Positions 1-7,065 are shown, counted from the stretch's first letter. The stretch: 7,823 bases of DNA from Nitriliruptoraceae bacterium (GCA_007123425.1 SKLC01000141.1:1-7823), one strand, 5' to 3'. The notes: generated by a model not told the origin, from the sequence alone. Made by a program: numbers and translations.

Positions 1-982
1 CGAGGTTGCCGTCCGAGCCTCCGCCGACCTCGACCGCAGGGGGCGGCTGGGGCCAGCCCGCCGCGGCCGCCGCCTCCGACAGCGCGGGCAGCAACGGCGC
101 GGTCGCGGCCCGCGTCAACGGCCCGCGGTTGACCTCGAGGCGCGTCTCGGTGCGCACGTGCTCATCCGGGCTCGCGAGCGCGGCGAGATCCGCGCGTACC
201 CGGTCCGCCTCCTCGGGCGAGGCGAACCGAACGTCGAGGTCGGCCTCGGCCCTGGCCGGCACGGTGTTGATCGCGGTTCCGGCCCGCACGAGCGTCGGCA
301 CGACGCTGGTGCCGAGCCGACGGTCCCCCAGCGCCTCGATCGACGGCAGCAGCCGGCCCAGCGCCACGGCAGCGTTGCGGCCCTGCTCCGGGTCCAGCCC
401 GCTGTGGGCTGCGCGACCGTGGACGACCACACGCCCCATGGCCATGCCCTTGCGCGCGGTCTTGGTCGCACCGCCCGGCCCGCTGGGCTCGCACACGAGC
501 ACGCGACCACACGCGGCGGCCTCGGCCAGGATCCGCTCCCGCGAGCGCGCGGCGCCGACCTCCTCGTCGGGTGTGAGCAGGACCCGCACGGCAGGGAGCC
601 GTCCGGCCCGGCGCAGCCGCCCCAGCGCGTGGGCCGCCACCACCACACCGGCCTTCATGTCGAAGGTCCCGGGGCCGGTCACCCGCCCGTCGCGGACCCC
701 GAAGGGCAGCCGCGCGAGCGTGCCGTGGGCCCAGACCGTGTCGAGGTGGCCGAGCAGCAGGACCGGCGGCACCTCCCCGTCGGGCCGTGCCCGTGAGCCC
801 TCGCCGTCGGTCTCCCACACCAGCAGCCCGTCGCCGCCGACCTCGCCCCGGCCACCGGCGAGGCGCCGCAGCTGATCGAGGTGCAGCTCGGCGACCGCGC
901 GCACGGCCTCCGGGTCCGAGGAGGGGCTCTCGCTCTCCACCAGCGCCCGCAGATCCTCGAGGAGGTCGCGCACCTCGTCCAC
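1..982 (-). CDS. M20 family zinc metallopeptidase (carboxypeptidase G2/ArgE/DapE-like), C-terminus beyond the window
   Basis: Cytoplasmic-type di-zinc amidohydrolase of the M20 family, which cleaves C-terminal amino acids or N-acyl groups. The exact substrate cannot be read from sequence. 327 residues are present and the gene runs off the left edge. Visible motifs in order are GHLDTV at 78-83 (ligand H79, plus D81), GPGTFDMKAG at 103-112 (bridging ligand D108), TPDEEVG at 137-143 (catalytic base E140, ligand E141) and CEPSG at 164-168 (ligand position E165). RAAHSG at 190-195 opens the lid/dimerisation domain, and GGGSDGNL at 320-327 is the return to the catalytic domain. The last His ligand would lie outside the window. 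The start is GTG at 982, chosen because GGGGAGG (989-995) sits 6 nt upstream. There is no signal peptide. It follows ppdK in the same direction after a 161-bp gap with hairpins, so it may be a separate unit. Family is certain; it most resembles the carboxypeptidase G2 branch. Confidence 0.93.
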   Translation of the reverse strand, partial: MDEVRDLLEDLRALVESESPSSDPEAVRAVAELHLDQLRRLAGGRGEVGGDGLLVWETDGEGSRARPDGEVPPVLLLGHLDTVWAHGTLARLPFGVRDGRVTGPGTFDMKAGVVVAAHALGRLRRAGRLPAVRVLLTPDEEVGAARSRERILAEAAACGRVLVCEPSGPGGATKTARKGMAMGRVVVHGRAAHSGLDPEQGRNAAVALGRLLPSIEALGDRRLGTSVVPTLVRAGTAINTVPARAEADLDVRFASPEEADRVRADLAALASPDEHVRTETRLEVNRGPLTRAATAPLLPALSEAAAAAGWPQPPPAVEVGGGSDGNL

Positions 983-988
983 CGCTCG

Positions 989-995
989 CCTCCCC
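989..995 (-). promoter_or_regulatory. Ribosome binding site of the M20 peptidase gene
   Basis: On the minus strand this reads GGGGAGG and is separated by 6 nt from GTG at 982. It decides the GTG start, since no ATG lies near the beginning of the conserved reading frame. Confidence 0.7.
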
Positions 996-1090
996 GTCAC
1001 CTGAGTCGATCGCCAGCGGCACCGTAGGAGGCCGGCGGCACGCCCGCCGCCCCGCCCGTGGTGTGCATGCGCTGGCCCGGCACGAGGCCC

Positions 1091-1141
1091 GGGTCGCGCA
1101 CCGTTCGCGCGACCCGTCCCTCGCGGCCCCGAGCAGGGACG
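1091..1141 (-). terminator. Tandem stem-loops just downstream of ppdK, probable terminator
   Basis: Two inverted repeats begin 2 nt after the ppdK stop. The first in transcription order is a 7-bp perfect stem (1115-1121 with 1135-1141) and a 13-nt loop. The second is a 9-bp perfect stem (GGGTCGCGC at 1091-1099 with its complement at 1107-1115) and a 7-nt loop. They share one base, so they could not both form fully at once. No U-tract follows, which is common for terminators in high-GC actinobacteria. Structure is seen directly; function is inferred from position. Confidence 0.55.
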
Positions 1142-1143
1142 AC

Positions 1144-3834
1144 TCAGGCGTCGTCGGCCGGCCCGGAGATCTCCAGCGCCGCGTGGGCGGCGACCAGGCG
1201 CGCGATCGGCAGCCGCGCCGGCGAGCAGGACACGTAGTCGAGCCCGTAGCCGTGCAGCAGGCGGATCGAGGCCGGGTCGCCCCCGTGCTCACCGCAGATG
1301 CCGACCTCCAGGTCCGGCTTGGTGGCCCGGCCCGCCGCGGTCGCGCGGCGCACGAGGTCGCCCACCACCACCGGGTCGATGGTGCGGAACGGGTCGGCCG
1401 GCAGCAGCCCGAGCTCGAGCTCGCGCGGCATCAGCCGGCCGGCCACGTCGTCGCGGGAGAGCCCGAAGGTCATCTGGGTGAGGTCGTTGGTGCCGAAGGA
1501 GAAGGCATCCACGTGCCGGGCCAGGTCCCCGGCCCGCAGCGCCGCCCGCGGCGTCTCCACCATCGTGGCGACCCCGATGCGGACGTCGGTGTCGGCTGCG
1601 GCCGTGACCGCCTCGACCTCGGCGCGGACGAGGTTGACCGCCCAGATCAGCTCCGCCTCGGTCGAGATCAGCGGGAACATCACCTCGACCCGGGGGTCGC
1701 CGCCCGCGCGCAGCCGCTCGATCGCGGCGGTGGTCACCGCCCGGATCTGGGTGCGGTACAGGGCCGGGCGCAGCACCCCCAGCCGGATGCCGCGGGTGCC
1801 CATCATCGGGTCGTGCTCACGGTGGCGCATGGCCGCTGCCAGCAGCCGCTCGCCGTCCGCGTCGAGCTCGCCCCGCGCGTCGGCGACCAGCAGCTCGTCG
1901 AGGTCGGGCAGGAACTCGTGCAGCGGCGGGTCGAGGAGCCGGACCACCACGGGCAGCCCGTCCATGGCCTCCAGCAGCTCGATGAAGTCCTGGACCTGCC
2001 GCTCCTCGAGGGCGACCAGGGCCTCGGCCTCGTCCTGCTCCTCCTCGGAGAGGATCACCCGCTGGACCAGCGGGAGGCGCTCCCCGAGGAACTGGTGCTC
2101 GGTGCGGCACAGTCCGATGCCCTCCGCGCCGGCCGCACGCGACCGGCGAGCGTCATCGGCGGTGTCGGCGTTGGCCCGCACGCGCAGCACGCGGTGCTCG
2201 TCGGCCCACGCCAGGAGCCGCTCGAGGCGGGGGTCGTCGTCGACGGGCACCAGCTCCATCGGCCCGGCGACCACCATGCCCGTGGAGCCGTCGATCGAGA
2301 TCACGTCGCCGTCGCGCAGCACGGTGCCGTCGACGGTGACCGTGCCCCCACGGAGGTCGATCTCCAGGTCGGCGGCGCCACACACCGCGGGGATGCCGAA
2401 GCCGCGAGCCACCACGGCCGCGTGGCTGACGAGCCCGCCCCGCGAGGTGAGCAGCCCCTGGGCCGCGACCATGCCCTCGAGGTCGTCGGGGGAGGTCTCG
2501 GGTCGGACCAGCACCACGTCCTGGCCACCGGCGGCACGGCGCACCGCGTCGTCGGCGGTCATGGTGATCTGGCCCACGGCCGCGCCGGGAGAGGCGGCCA
2601 GGCCCGTGGTCAGCAGCTGGGGCGCCCCGTCGTCGGGCACGCGCGTGGGCGTCTCGGCGAAGCGCGGGTGCAGCAGGGCCTCGAGCTGCTCCGGCCGCAC
2701 GCGGCGCACCGCCTCGGCCTCGTCGATGAGGCCCTCGTCGACCATGTCCACGGCCATGCGCAGCGCGGCGGTGGCGCTGCGCTTGCCCACGCGCGTCTGC
2801 AGCATCCAGAGCTTGCCGCGCTCGATGGTGAACTCGATGTCGCACAGGTCGCGGTAGTGGCGCTCCAGGGTGTCGAGGTGCTCCTCGAGCTCACGCGCGG
2901 CCTCAGGGAAGGCGTCGTGCATCGTGCGCAGCGGGTCGGGGTGGCGGATCCCGGCCACGACGTCCTCGCCCTGGGCGCCCTGCAGCCAGTCGCCGTAGGG
3001 GGTGGGCTCTCCGGTGGCGGGGTCGCGGGTGAAGGCCACGCCGGTGGCCGAGTCGTCGCCGAGGTTGCCGGCGACCATGACCTGGACGTTGACGGCGGTG
3101 CCGAGGTCGTCGGGGATGCCCTCGACCTTGCGGTACGCGCGGGCCCGCGAGCCGTTCCACGAGCGGAACACCGCCTCGACGCCGAGGCGCAGCTGCTCGT
3201 GCGGGTCGTCGGGGATGGACGCGCCGGCGGCGGACGTCGCCTCGATGTGGCCGCGGGCGACCTCCTCGAGCTGGTCCGCGGTCAGCTCCCGCTCGTTGGC
3301 CACCCCCGCCGCGGCGATCGCCTCGTCGAGCAGGCGGGCGTAGACCTCCTCAGCGACGCCGAGGACCACCCTGCCGAACATCTCGACGAAGCGCCGGACG
3401 GAGTCCCAGGCGTGCTTCGCGTCGCCGGTCAGCCCGATCAGGCCCGGCACGGTGTCGGGCATGGCCCCGAGATTCAGCACCGTGTCCATCATCCCCGGCA
3501 TGGAGAAGGGCGCGCCCGAGCGCAGCGACACCAGCAGGGGCCGGTCGGGGTCGCCGAGCCGAAGCCCCATCTGCTCCTCGACCCCCGCCAGCGCCGCCAG
3601 GACCTCCTCGTAGAGGCTCTCGGGGACCTGCCCCTCGCGCAGATAGGCGCGGCAGGCGTCGGTGGTGACGATGAACCCCGGCGGGACCGGGAGCCCGATG
3701 TAGGTCATCTCACAGAGGTTGGCGCCCTTGCCGCCCAGCAGGTACTTGTCCTTGGCGCGCCCTTCGCTGAACGGCACGACCCAGGTCGCTCGGCTGCGGG
3801 GGGCGGTGGCGGCTTGGTCGACCTGGACGGACAT
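1144..3834 (-). CDS. ppdK: Pyruvate, phosphate dikinase
   Basis: Interconverts pyruvate + ATP + Pi and PEP + AMP + PPi in the cytoplasm, linking glycolysis and gluconeogenesis. 896 aa, full length for bacterial PPDK. The N-terminal nucleotide-binding domain carries LGGKGANLCEM at 33-43, SLRSGAPFSMPGMMDTVLNLG at 103-123 and GVAFTRDPATGE at 265-276. The mobile phosphohistidine domain has GGLVSHAAVVARG at 466-478 with catalytic H471. The C-terminal PEP/pyruvate barrel has LCRTEH at 575-580, VRLLDPPLHEF at 631-641, MVETPRA at 758-764, FGTNDLTQ at 780-787 and GICGEHGGDP at 845-854, where C847 is the conserved general acid/base. The start is ATG at 3834 with AGGAGG 5 nt upstream; an in-frame ATG at 3915 would add 27 Arg-rich residues unlike the family. 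Odd point: V469 replaces the threonine two residues before the catalytic His. No PPDK regulatory protein gene is next to it. A structured 364-bp region precedes it. Confidence 0.98.
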   Translation of the reverse strand: MSVQVDQAATAPRSRATWVVPFSEGRAKDKYLLGGKGANLCEMTYIGLPVPPGFIVTTDACRAYLREGQVPESLYEEVLAALAGVEEQMGLRLGDPDRPLLVSLRSGAPFSMPGMMDTVLNLGAMPDTVPGLIGLTGDAKHAWDSVRRFVEMFGRVVLGVAEEVYARLLDEAIAAAGVANERELTADQLEEVARGHIEATSAAGASIPDDPHEQLRLGVEAVFRSWNGSRARAYRKVEGIPDDLGTAVNVQVMVAGNLGDDSATGVAFTRDPATGEPTPYGDWLQGAQGEDVVAGIRHPDPLRTMHDAFPEAARELEEHLDTLERHYRDLCDIEFTIERGKLWMLQTRVGKRSATAALRMAVDMVDEGLIDEAEAVRRVRPEQLEALLHPRFAETPTRVPDDGAPQLLTTGLAASPGAAVGQITMTADDAVRRAAGGQDVVLVRPETSPDDLEGMVAAQGLLTSRGGLVSHAAVVARGFGIPAVCGAADLEIDLRGGTVTVDGTVLRDGDVISIDGSTGMVVAGPMELVPVDDDPRLERLLAWADEHRVLRVRANADTADDARRSRAAGAEGIGLCRTEHQFLGERLPLVQRVILSEEEQDEAEALVALEERQVQDFIELLEAMDGLPVVVRLLDPPLHEFLPDLDELLVADARGELDADGERLLAAAMRHREHDPMMGTRGIRLGVLRPALYRTQIRAVTTAAIERLRAGGDPRVEVMFPLISTEAELIWAVNLVRAEVEAVTAAADTDVRIGVATMVETPRAALRAGDLARHVDAFSFGTNDLTQMTFGLSRDDVAGRLMPRELELGLLPADPFRTIDPVVVGDLVRRATAAGRATKPDLEVGICGEHGGDPASIRLLHGYGLDYVSCSPARLPIARLVAAHAALEISGPADDA

Positions 3835-3839
3835 CGGGT

Positions 3840-3845
3840 CCTCCT
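3840..3845 (-). promoter_or_regulatory. Ribosome binding site of ppdK
   Basis: AGGAGG on the minus strand with a 5-nt spacer to ATG at 3834. This strong site, together with the family N-terminus beginning near residue 17, decides against the longer in-frame start at 3915. Confidence 0.8.
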
Positions 3846-3906
3846 CGGGTGTCTCGGCTCGGGCCGACGACCGGCACCGAGCACCTCGCCGGCCGTGACG
3901 TCGCGC

Positions 3907-3941
3907 CCGACCCACCGGCCCGTCAGTAGGCCGGTCGTCGG
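3907..3941 (-). other. Stem-loop in the presumed leader of ppdK
   Basis: A 7-bp perfect stem (ACCGGCC at 3914-3920 with GGCCGGT at 3929-3935) closes an 8-nt loop. It is extended outward by 5 more pairs (3907-3911 with 3937-3941) across a small 2x1 internal loop. It ends about 60 nt before the ppdK ribosome binding site. It could be a leader structure of ppdK or a distal terminator for the tyrS/OLD-like transcript. Structure is seen; function is unknown. Confidence 0.4.
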
Positions 3942-4070
3942 GCCGAGGTCATCGGCCGGGGATCAGCCCGGGCCCGGGACGCCTGTTGCCGGCGATGGCA
4001 TGAGCCCATGAGGCGCTCTCGACGCTCCGGACCCGGACCCTCATCAGACCCTGCATGGTGCGGTGACGTC

Positions 4071-4086
4071 AGGGCCAAGGGACCCT
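4071..4086. promoter_or_regulatory. Possible DosR/DevR-type operator upstream of ppdK
   Basis: The 16 bp AGGGCCAAGGGACCCT fit the core spacing GGGnC-N4-GnCCC of the actinobacterial dormancy regulator DosR/DevR box, in GGGTC/GGCCC form on the minus strand. It lies about 240 bp upstream of the ppdK start. The match uses only eight fixed G/C positions, so about two such matches are expected by chance in 7.8 kb of this composition. It is a candidate only because it is in the right intergenic region. Confidence 0.25.
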
Positions 4087-4198
4087 TGCCGTCGAGGTAC
4101 CTCAGCGCGCGGGTGGTGGCCGACTCCGCGGAGGCGCGGGTGGCCGACGACTCGTGGCGTGGGCTCGCGAGTCAGGCGGCCAGGACACCCGCTGCGGG

Positions 4199-5746
4199 TC
4201 ACCGGGGCAGGCGGGACTCCAGGACGTCCAGGAGGTCGGACCAGGCCTCGAGGTGCTCGGGACGGGCATGCTCCTCGAGCCACCCGACGAACGCGGCCTT
4301 GCCCGACCCCGTGAGGTCGACGTGCCAGACGGTCTCGAGCCACACCTCGCCGTTGCTGACCCCCGGGCCCTGCTCGGCGACGAACCGCCGCACGAGCTCC
4401 ACGTCGAACAGGGCCTCGGCCTCGACCCCGCGCGGCTGGCCCCGGATCACCTCGGCGTAGGTGGTGACCTGCGTGCGACGGTCGAACTCGAAGCGGCTGA
4501 CCAGCGTGTCGCGGGCCCGGCGTCCCATCTCGTCGCCGTCCAGCAGGACCAGCACGGGGACCCGGCGCTCCGCCCGCAGCAGGATGGCCTCGAGCGCCGC
4601 CGCCATCGCGCCGCCCGCGACCTGGATGACCAGCCCCTCCAGGGCGTCCTCGCGCCCGAGGACCTTCGCGGCCGTGCGCAGGTAGGCCTCGTCGGTCCCG
4701 CCCTCGACCACCAGCACGCCCCGGGCATCGGCCGGCACCCGCGACACCCGGTCGAACACCGACGCGAGGCCCGCATCGCGCAGCAGCCCGCCGAGCAGCC
4801 GGGCCTGGGGCTCGTCTCCCGTGGCCGCACGCACCTGCCGGGTGCGCCCCAGCGCGTCGCGTGCCAGCGCCACCACCCGCACGGTCGGCAGGCGCGGGAT
4901 CACGAACGGGGAGGTGGTGGCGACCAGCGTCGTGGCCGCGGTGTCATGCGCCACCTCGAGCAGCAGGCCGGCCGCGTCCTCCTGGGCGGCCGGGTGGAGG
5001 AACGCCTCGGGCGCCTCGACGATCAGGGCCGTGGGCGGGTGGCCCAGCCGATGGAGGTGCCGGGCCACGCCGACGGCGATCAGGGCGCGCACCTGGGCCA
5101 GGGGCAGTGCCGAGCCCTGGTCGTCGTGCACGTCGACCAGCCCCCGCTCGTCGATGTCGACGTCCCGCACCTCGCGCAGCACCCGCCGCAGCGTCTCCGT
5201 GAGCGTGGCTGCCAGCTGCTCCCGCGCCGCGGTGTCATCGAGGTCGAGGAGGTCCGCGACCCGGCGCAGCACGTCACGGGGGGTGTCGTCGACCCCGCAG
5301 CGCACCACCGGCCCGGCGGGCAGCGTGCCGGTGGCGGTGCGGGTGCCGTGGTCCGGGTCGAACTCCACCGTGCCCCGGGAGCTCGACCCTCCGGCCGCAG
5401 CCTGCGCCCGGTCGCGCGCGTCGCCCCGGGGCTCAGCTGCGCGGTCGCCGAGATCGAGGCGGAGCCGGGGCCGTGGGTCCTCGATGCGGCGCGGGAGGTC
5501 GCGCGACGGCCGGAAGGGCTCGTCGGGATCGAGCGCGAGCGCCAGGCACCAGGCGACGTTCGAGGTCCCCGACCGGTGCGGGCCGACCAGCACGGTCAGC
5601 TCCGCGCCCAGGGTGAGCTCCAGCGGCAGGCCCCACACCGAGCGGATGTCGGTGATCGTCAGGGTGGGGGACGCCTCGCTCACCTCGGCGTTCCCGCGCT
5701 CCACCTCGACGCGCCGGATGGGCGACCCGAGGGTCGCGCACGCCAC
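4199..5746 (-). CDS. OLD-like protein: degenerate ABC-type ATPase domain plus intact TOPRIM domain
   Basis: 515 aa with the architecture of overcoming-lysogenization-defect (OLD) family nucleases. The N-terminal ATPase half starts with strands at 28-54. The P-loop position reads GPHRSGTSN at 55-63, with T61 where the Walker A lysine should be. Residues 100-125 form a low-complexity linker. The signature region (about 211-222) lacks a recognisable SGGQ-like motif. Walker B reads LIVEAPEAFLHP at 241-252 (E244-A245 instead of D-E), and the H-loop reads ATTSP at 276-280 (T278 instead of His). The C-terminal TOPRIM domain is conserved: VLVVEGGTDEAYL at 344-356 (metal-binding E348) and VLLDGDEMG at 400-408 (D403, D405). 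The helical tail at 480-515 is like other OLD TOPRIM proteins. This predicts a metal-dependent nuclease whose ATPase is dead or highly altered. The gene begins 19 nt after tyrS and is probably co-transcribed with it. The GTG start at 5746 is uncertain; GTG at 5683 (V22) fits the family N-terminus, but all-G/C third positions extend upstream to 5746. Confidence 0.85.
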   Translation of the reverse strand: MACATLGSPIRRVEVERGNAEVSEASPTLTITDIRSVWGLPLELTLGAELTVLVGPHRSGTSNVAWCLALALDPDEPFRPSRDLPRRIEDPRPRLRLDLGDRAAEPRGDARDRAQAAAGGSSSRGTVEFDPDHGTRTATGTLPAGPVVRCGVDDTPRDVLRRVADLLDLDDTAAREQLAATLTETLRRVLREVRDVDIDERGLVDVHDDQGSALPLAQVRALIAVGVARHLHRLGHPPTALIVEAPEAFLHPAAQEDAAGLLLEVAHDTAATTLVATTSPFVIPRLPTVRVVALARDALGRTRQVRAATGDEPQARLLGGLLRDAGLASVFDRVSRVPADARGVLVVEGGTDEAYLRTAAKVLGREDALEGLVIQVAGGAMAAALEAILLRAERRVPVLVLLDGDEMGRRARDTLVSRFEFDRRTQVTTYAEVIRGQPRGVEAEALFDVELVRRFVAEQGPGVSNGEVWLETVWHVDLTGSGKAAFVGWLEEHARPEHLEAWSDLLDVLESRLPR

Positions 5747-5765
5747 CGCCTCGATGCCCCGGGCA

Positions 5766-7058
5766 TCAGCGGAAGCGTGCGAGGTAGTGGCGCTTCTTGC
5801 CCACCTGCAGCACGAGCGTGGTCTCGCCCACCAGCGCGTCGGGCCCGACCTCGTGGGCGGAGTCCTCGACGCGCGCGTTGTTCACCCGCACCGCCCCCTG
5901 GTCGACGAGGCGGCGCGCCTCGCCGTTGGACTTCGACGCCCCCATCTCGGTCATCAGCTCCAGCAGGCCGATGCCCCGGTCGAGCCGGCTGCGGGTGAGC
6001 TCGACGGTGGGGGCCTCGTCGAAGGCGTCGGCGAGCTCCTCGTCGCTCAGCCCCTCGTAGGGCTGGTCGCCGAACAGCACCGAGGTGGCGCGGGTGGCCG
6101 CCGCCAGGCCGTCCTCGCCGTGCACGATCCGGGTCGACTCCTCGGCCAGCCGGCGCTGTCCCACCCGGCGCGAGGGGTCCTGCTCGTGCTCGGCGACGAT
6201 GCCGGCGATCTCGTCGAGATCGAGGAAGGTGAACAGCTTCAGGAAGCGCTCGACGTCACGGTCGTCGATGTTGACCCACCACTGGTAGTAGGCGTACGGC
6301 GAGGTCATCGACGCCTCGAGCCACGGCGCGTTGCCGGCGCTCTTGGAGAACTTCTTGCCGTCGCTGCCCTCGACCAGGGGCCACACCAGGCCGAAGACCT
6401 CGCCGCTGTGCAGCCGGCGGGTGAGCTCCACCCCGGCGACGATGTTGCCCCACTGGTCACTGCCGCCGCCCTGGAGCCGGCACCCGTGGGCCTCGTAGAG
6501 GTGCGCGAAGTCGTAGGCCTGCAGCAGCTGGTAGGAGAACTCCGTGTAGCTGATGCCCTGCTCCCGCTCGGTGAGCCGGCGCTTGACCGACTCGCGGGAG
6601 ATCATCTGATTGACGGAGAAGTGCTTGCCGACGTCGCGCAGGAAGTCCAGCGCCGACAGCTCCCGGATCCAGTCGTAGTTGTCGACGAGCAGCCCGCCGG
6701 CCTCCTTGAGGCCGGCGATGTGCTCGAGCTGTGCGCGGATCCCGGCGAGGTTGCGGGCCAGTGCCTCCTCGTCGAGCAGCTCGCGCTCCTCGTCGCGGAA
6801 GGACGGGTCGCCGATCCGCCCGGTGGCACCGCCGGCCAGGGCGATCGGGCGGTGCCCCAACCGAGCGAGGTGGGCCATGCCCATGATCCCCAGCAGGTGG
6901 CCGACGTGCAGCGACGCGGCGGTGGGGTCGAAGCCGACGTAGAACGTCACCGGGCCCTGGTCGAAGGCACGGCGCAGCCCGTCGGCGTCGGTGACGTCCT
7001 GCACGAAGCCGCGCTCGGTCAGGACGTCGAAGGCGTTGGGAGGGGTGGAGGAAGTCAT
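5766..7058 (-). CDS. tyrS: Tyrosyl-tRNA synthetase
   Basis: Class I aminoacyl-tRNA synthetase that activates tyrosine with ATP and loads it on tRNA-Tyr in the cytoplasm; it acts as a homodimer. 430 aa, normal for bacterial TyrS. The Rossmann fold has YVGFDPTAASLHVGHLLG at 40-57, with the HIGH motif as HVGH (51-54). The tyrosine pocket is visible in YQLLQAYDF at 176-184 (Y176, Q180, D183) and GGSDQWGNI at 198-206 (Q202). The KMSKS loop is KFSKS at 236-240, within DGKKFSKSAGNA. The C-terminal S4 RNA-binding domain spans about 364-425, including SNGEARRLVDQGAVRVN. ATG at 7058 fits the family N-terminus; an upstream in-frame ATG at 7319 would run through the GYF_2 gene. No Shine-Dalgarno sequence precedes the ATG, but a TAGCGT -10-like hexamer lies 7 nt upstream, suggesting a leaderless mRNA. 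There is no room for a T-box in the 65-bp gap. Confidence 0.98.
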   Translation of the reverse strand: MTSSTPPNAFDVLTERGFVQDVTDADGLRRAFDQGPVTFYVGFDPTAASLHVGHLLGIMGMAHLARLGHRPIALAGGATGRIGDPSFRDEERELLDEEALARNLAGIRAQLEHIAGLKEAGGLLVDNYDWIRELSALDFLRDVGKHFSVNQMISRESVKRRLTEREQGISYTEFSYQLLQAYDFAHLYEAHGCRLQGGGSDQWGNIVAGVELTRRLHSGEVFGLVWPLVEGSDGKKFSKSAGNAPWLEASMTSPYAYYQWWVNIDDRDVERFLKLFTFLDLDEIAGIVAEHEQDPSRRVGQRRLAEESTRIVHGEDGLAAATRATSVLFGDQPYEGLSDEELADAFDEAPTVELTRSRLDRGIGLLELMTEMGASKSNGEARRLVDQGAVRVNNARVEDSAHEVGPDALVGETTLVLQVGKKRHYLARFR

Positions 7059-7065
7059 GCCCGCG

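Larger units (their letters stand above)
983..1143. other. Intergenic region between ppdK and the M20 peptidase gene
   Basis: 161 bp without a gene. The half next to ppdK holds two adjacent stem-loops (1091-1115 and 1115-1141). The half next to the peptidase gene holds a weaker 6-bp inverted repeat (GGCGGC at 1034-1039, GCCGCC at 1046-1051). I see no convincing -10 hexamer for the peptidase gene, so it may depend on readthrough from ppdK or on a promoter I cannot recognise. Confidence 0.6.
3835..4198. other. 364-bp non-coding region upstream of ppdK with several inverted repeats
   Basis: I find no gene with convincing codon bias here. Going in the direction of transcription it holds: a short inverted repeat at the stop of the OLD-like gene (ACCCGC at 4187-4192 with GCGGGT at 4194-4199); a 10-bp palindrome CTCCGCGGAG (4124-4133); a 10-bp palindrome GAGGTACCTC (4094-4103); a DosR-like box (4071-4086); a 12-bp palindrome CCCGGGCCCGGG (3967-3978); a larger stem-loop (3907-3941); and the ppdK ribosome binding site. 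The promoter of ppdK is presumably in this stretch, but I cannot point to a clear TANNNT hexamer at a convincing place. The mRNA leader could be 100-250 nt long. Confidence 0.55.

Noticed and set aside
1034..1051. Third stem-loop (GGCGGC/GCCGCC) near the M20 peptidase start
   Set aside because: Six G/C pairs with a 6-nt loop are expected often by chance at this composition, and nothing about the position sets it apart.
787..4011. Very long open frame on the plus strand across ppdK
   Set aside because: Its translation is rich in H, R, G, D and V with no recognisable motif. It lies antisense to ppdK, whose motifs are unmistakable; such frames are expected opposite genes with G/C-only third positions.
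3949..4056. 35-codon minus-strand ORF in the ppdK leader (ATG at 4056)
   Set aside because: No Shine-Dalgarno sequence, weaker third-position G/C than the true genes, and an ordinary Arg/Pro-rich product. It could be a leader peptide, but nothing supports translation.
4199..5746. Gabija or another known two-gene defence system
   Set aside because: No UvrD-like helicase (GajB) or other defence partner flanks the gene. Both neighbours are housekeeping genes, and the ATPase motifs expected of GajA are missing.
4154..5998. Long plus-strand open frames opposite the OLD-like gene and tyrS
   Set aside because: They have no domain signature, no ribosome binding site and a biased composition. They are antisense shadows of the two minus-strand genes.
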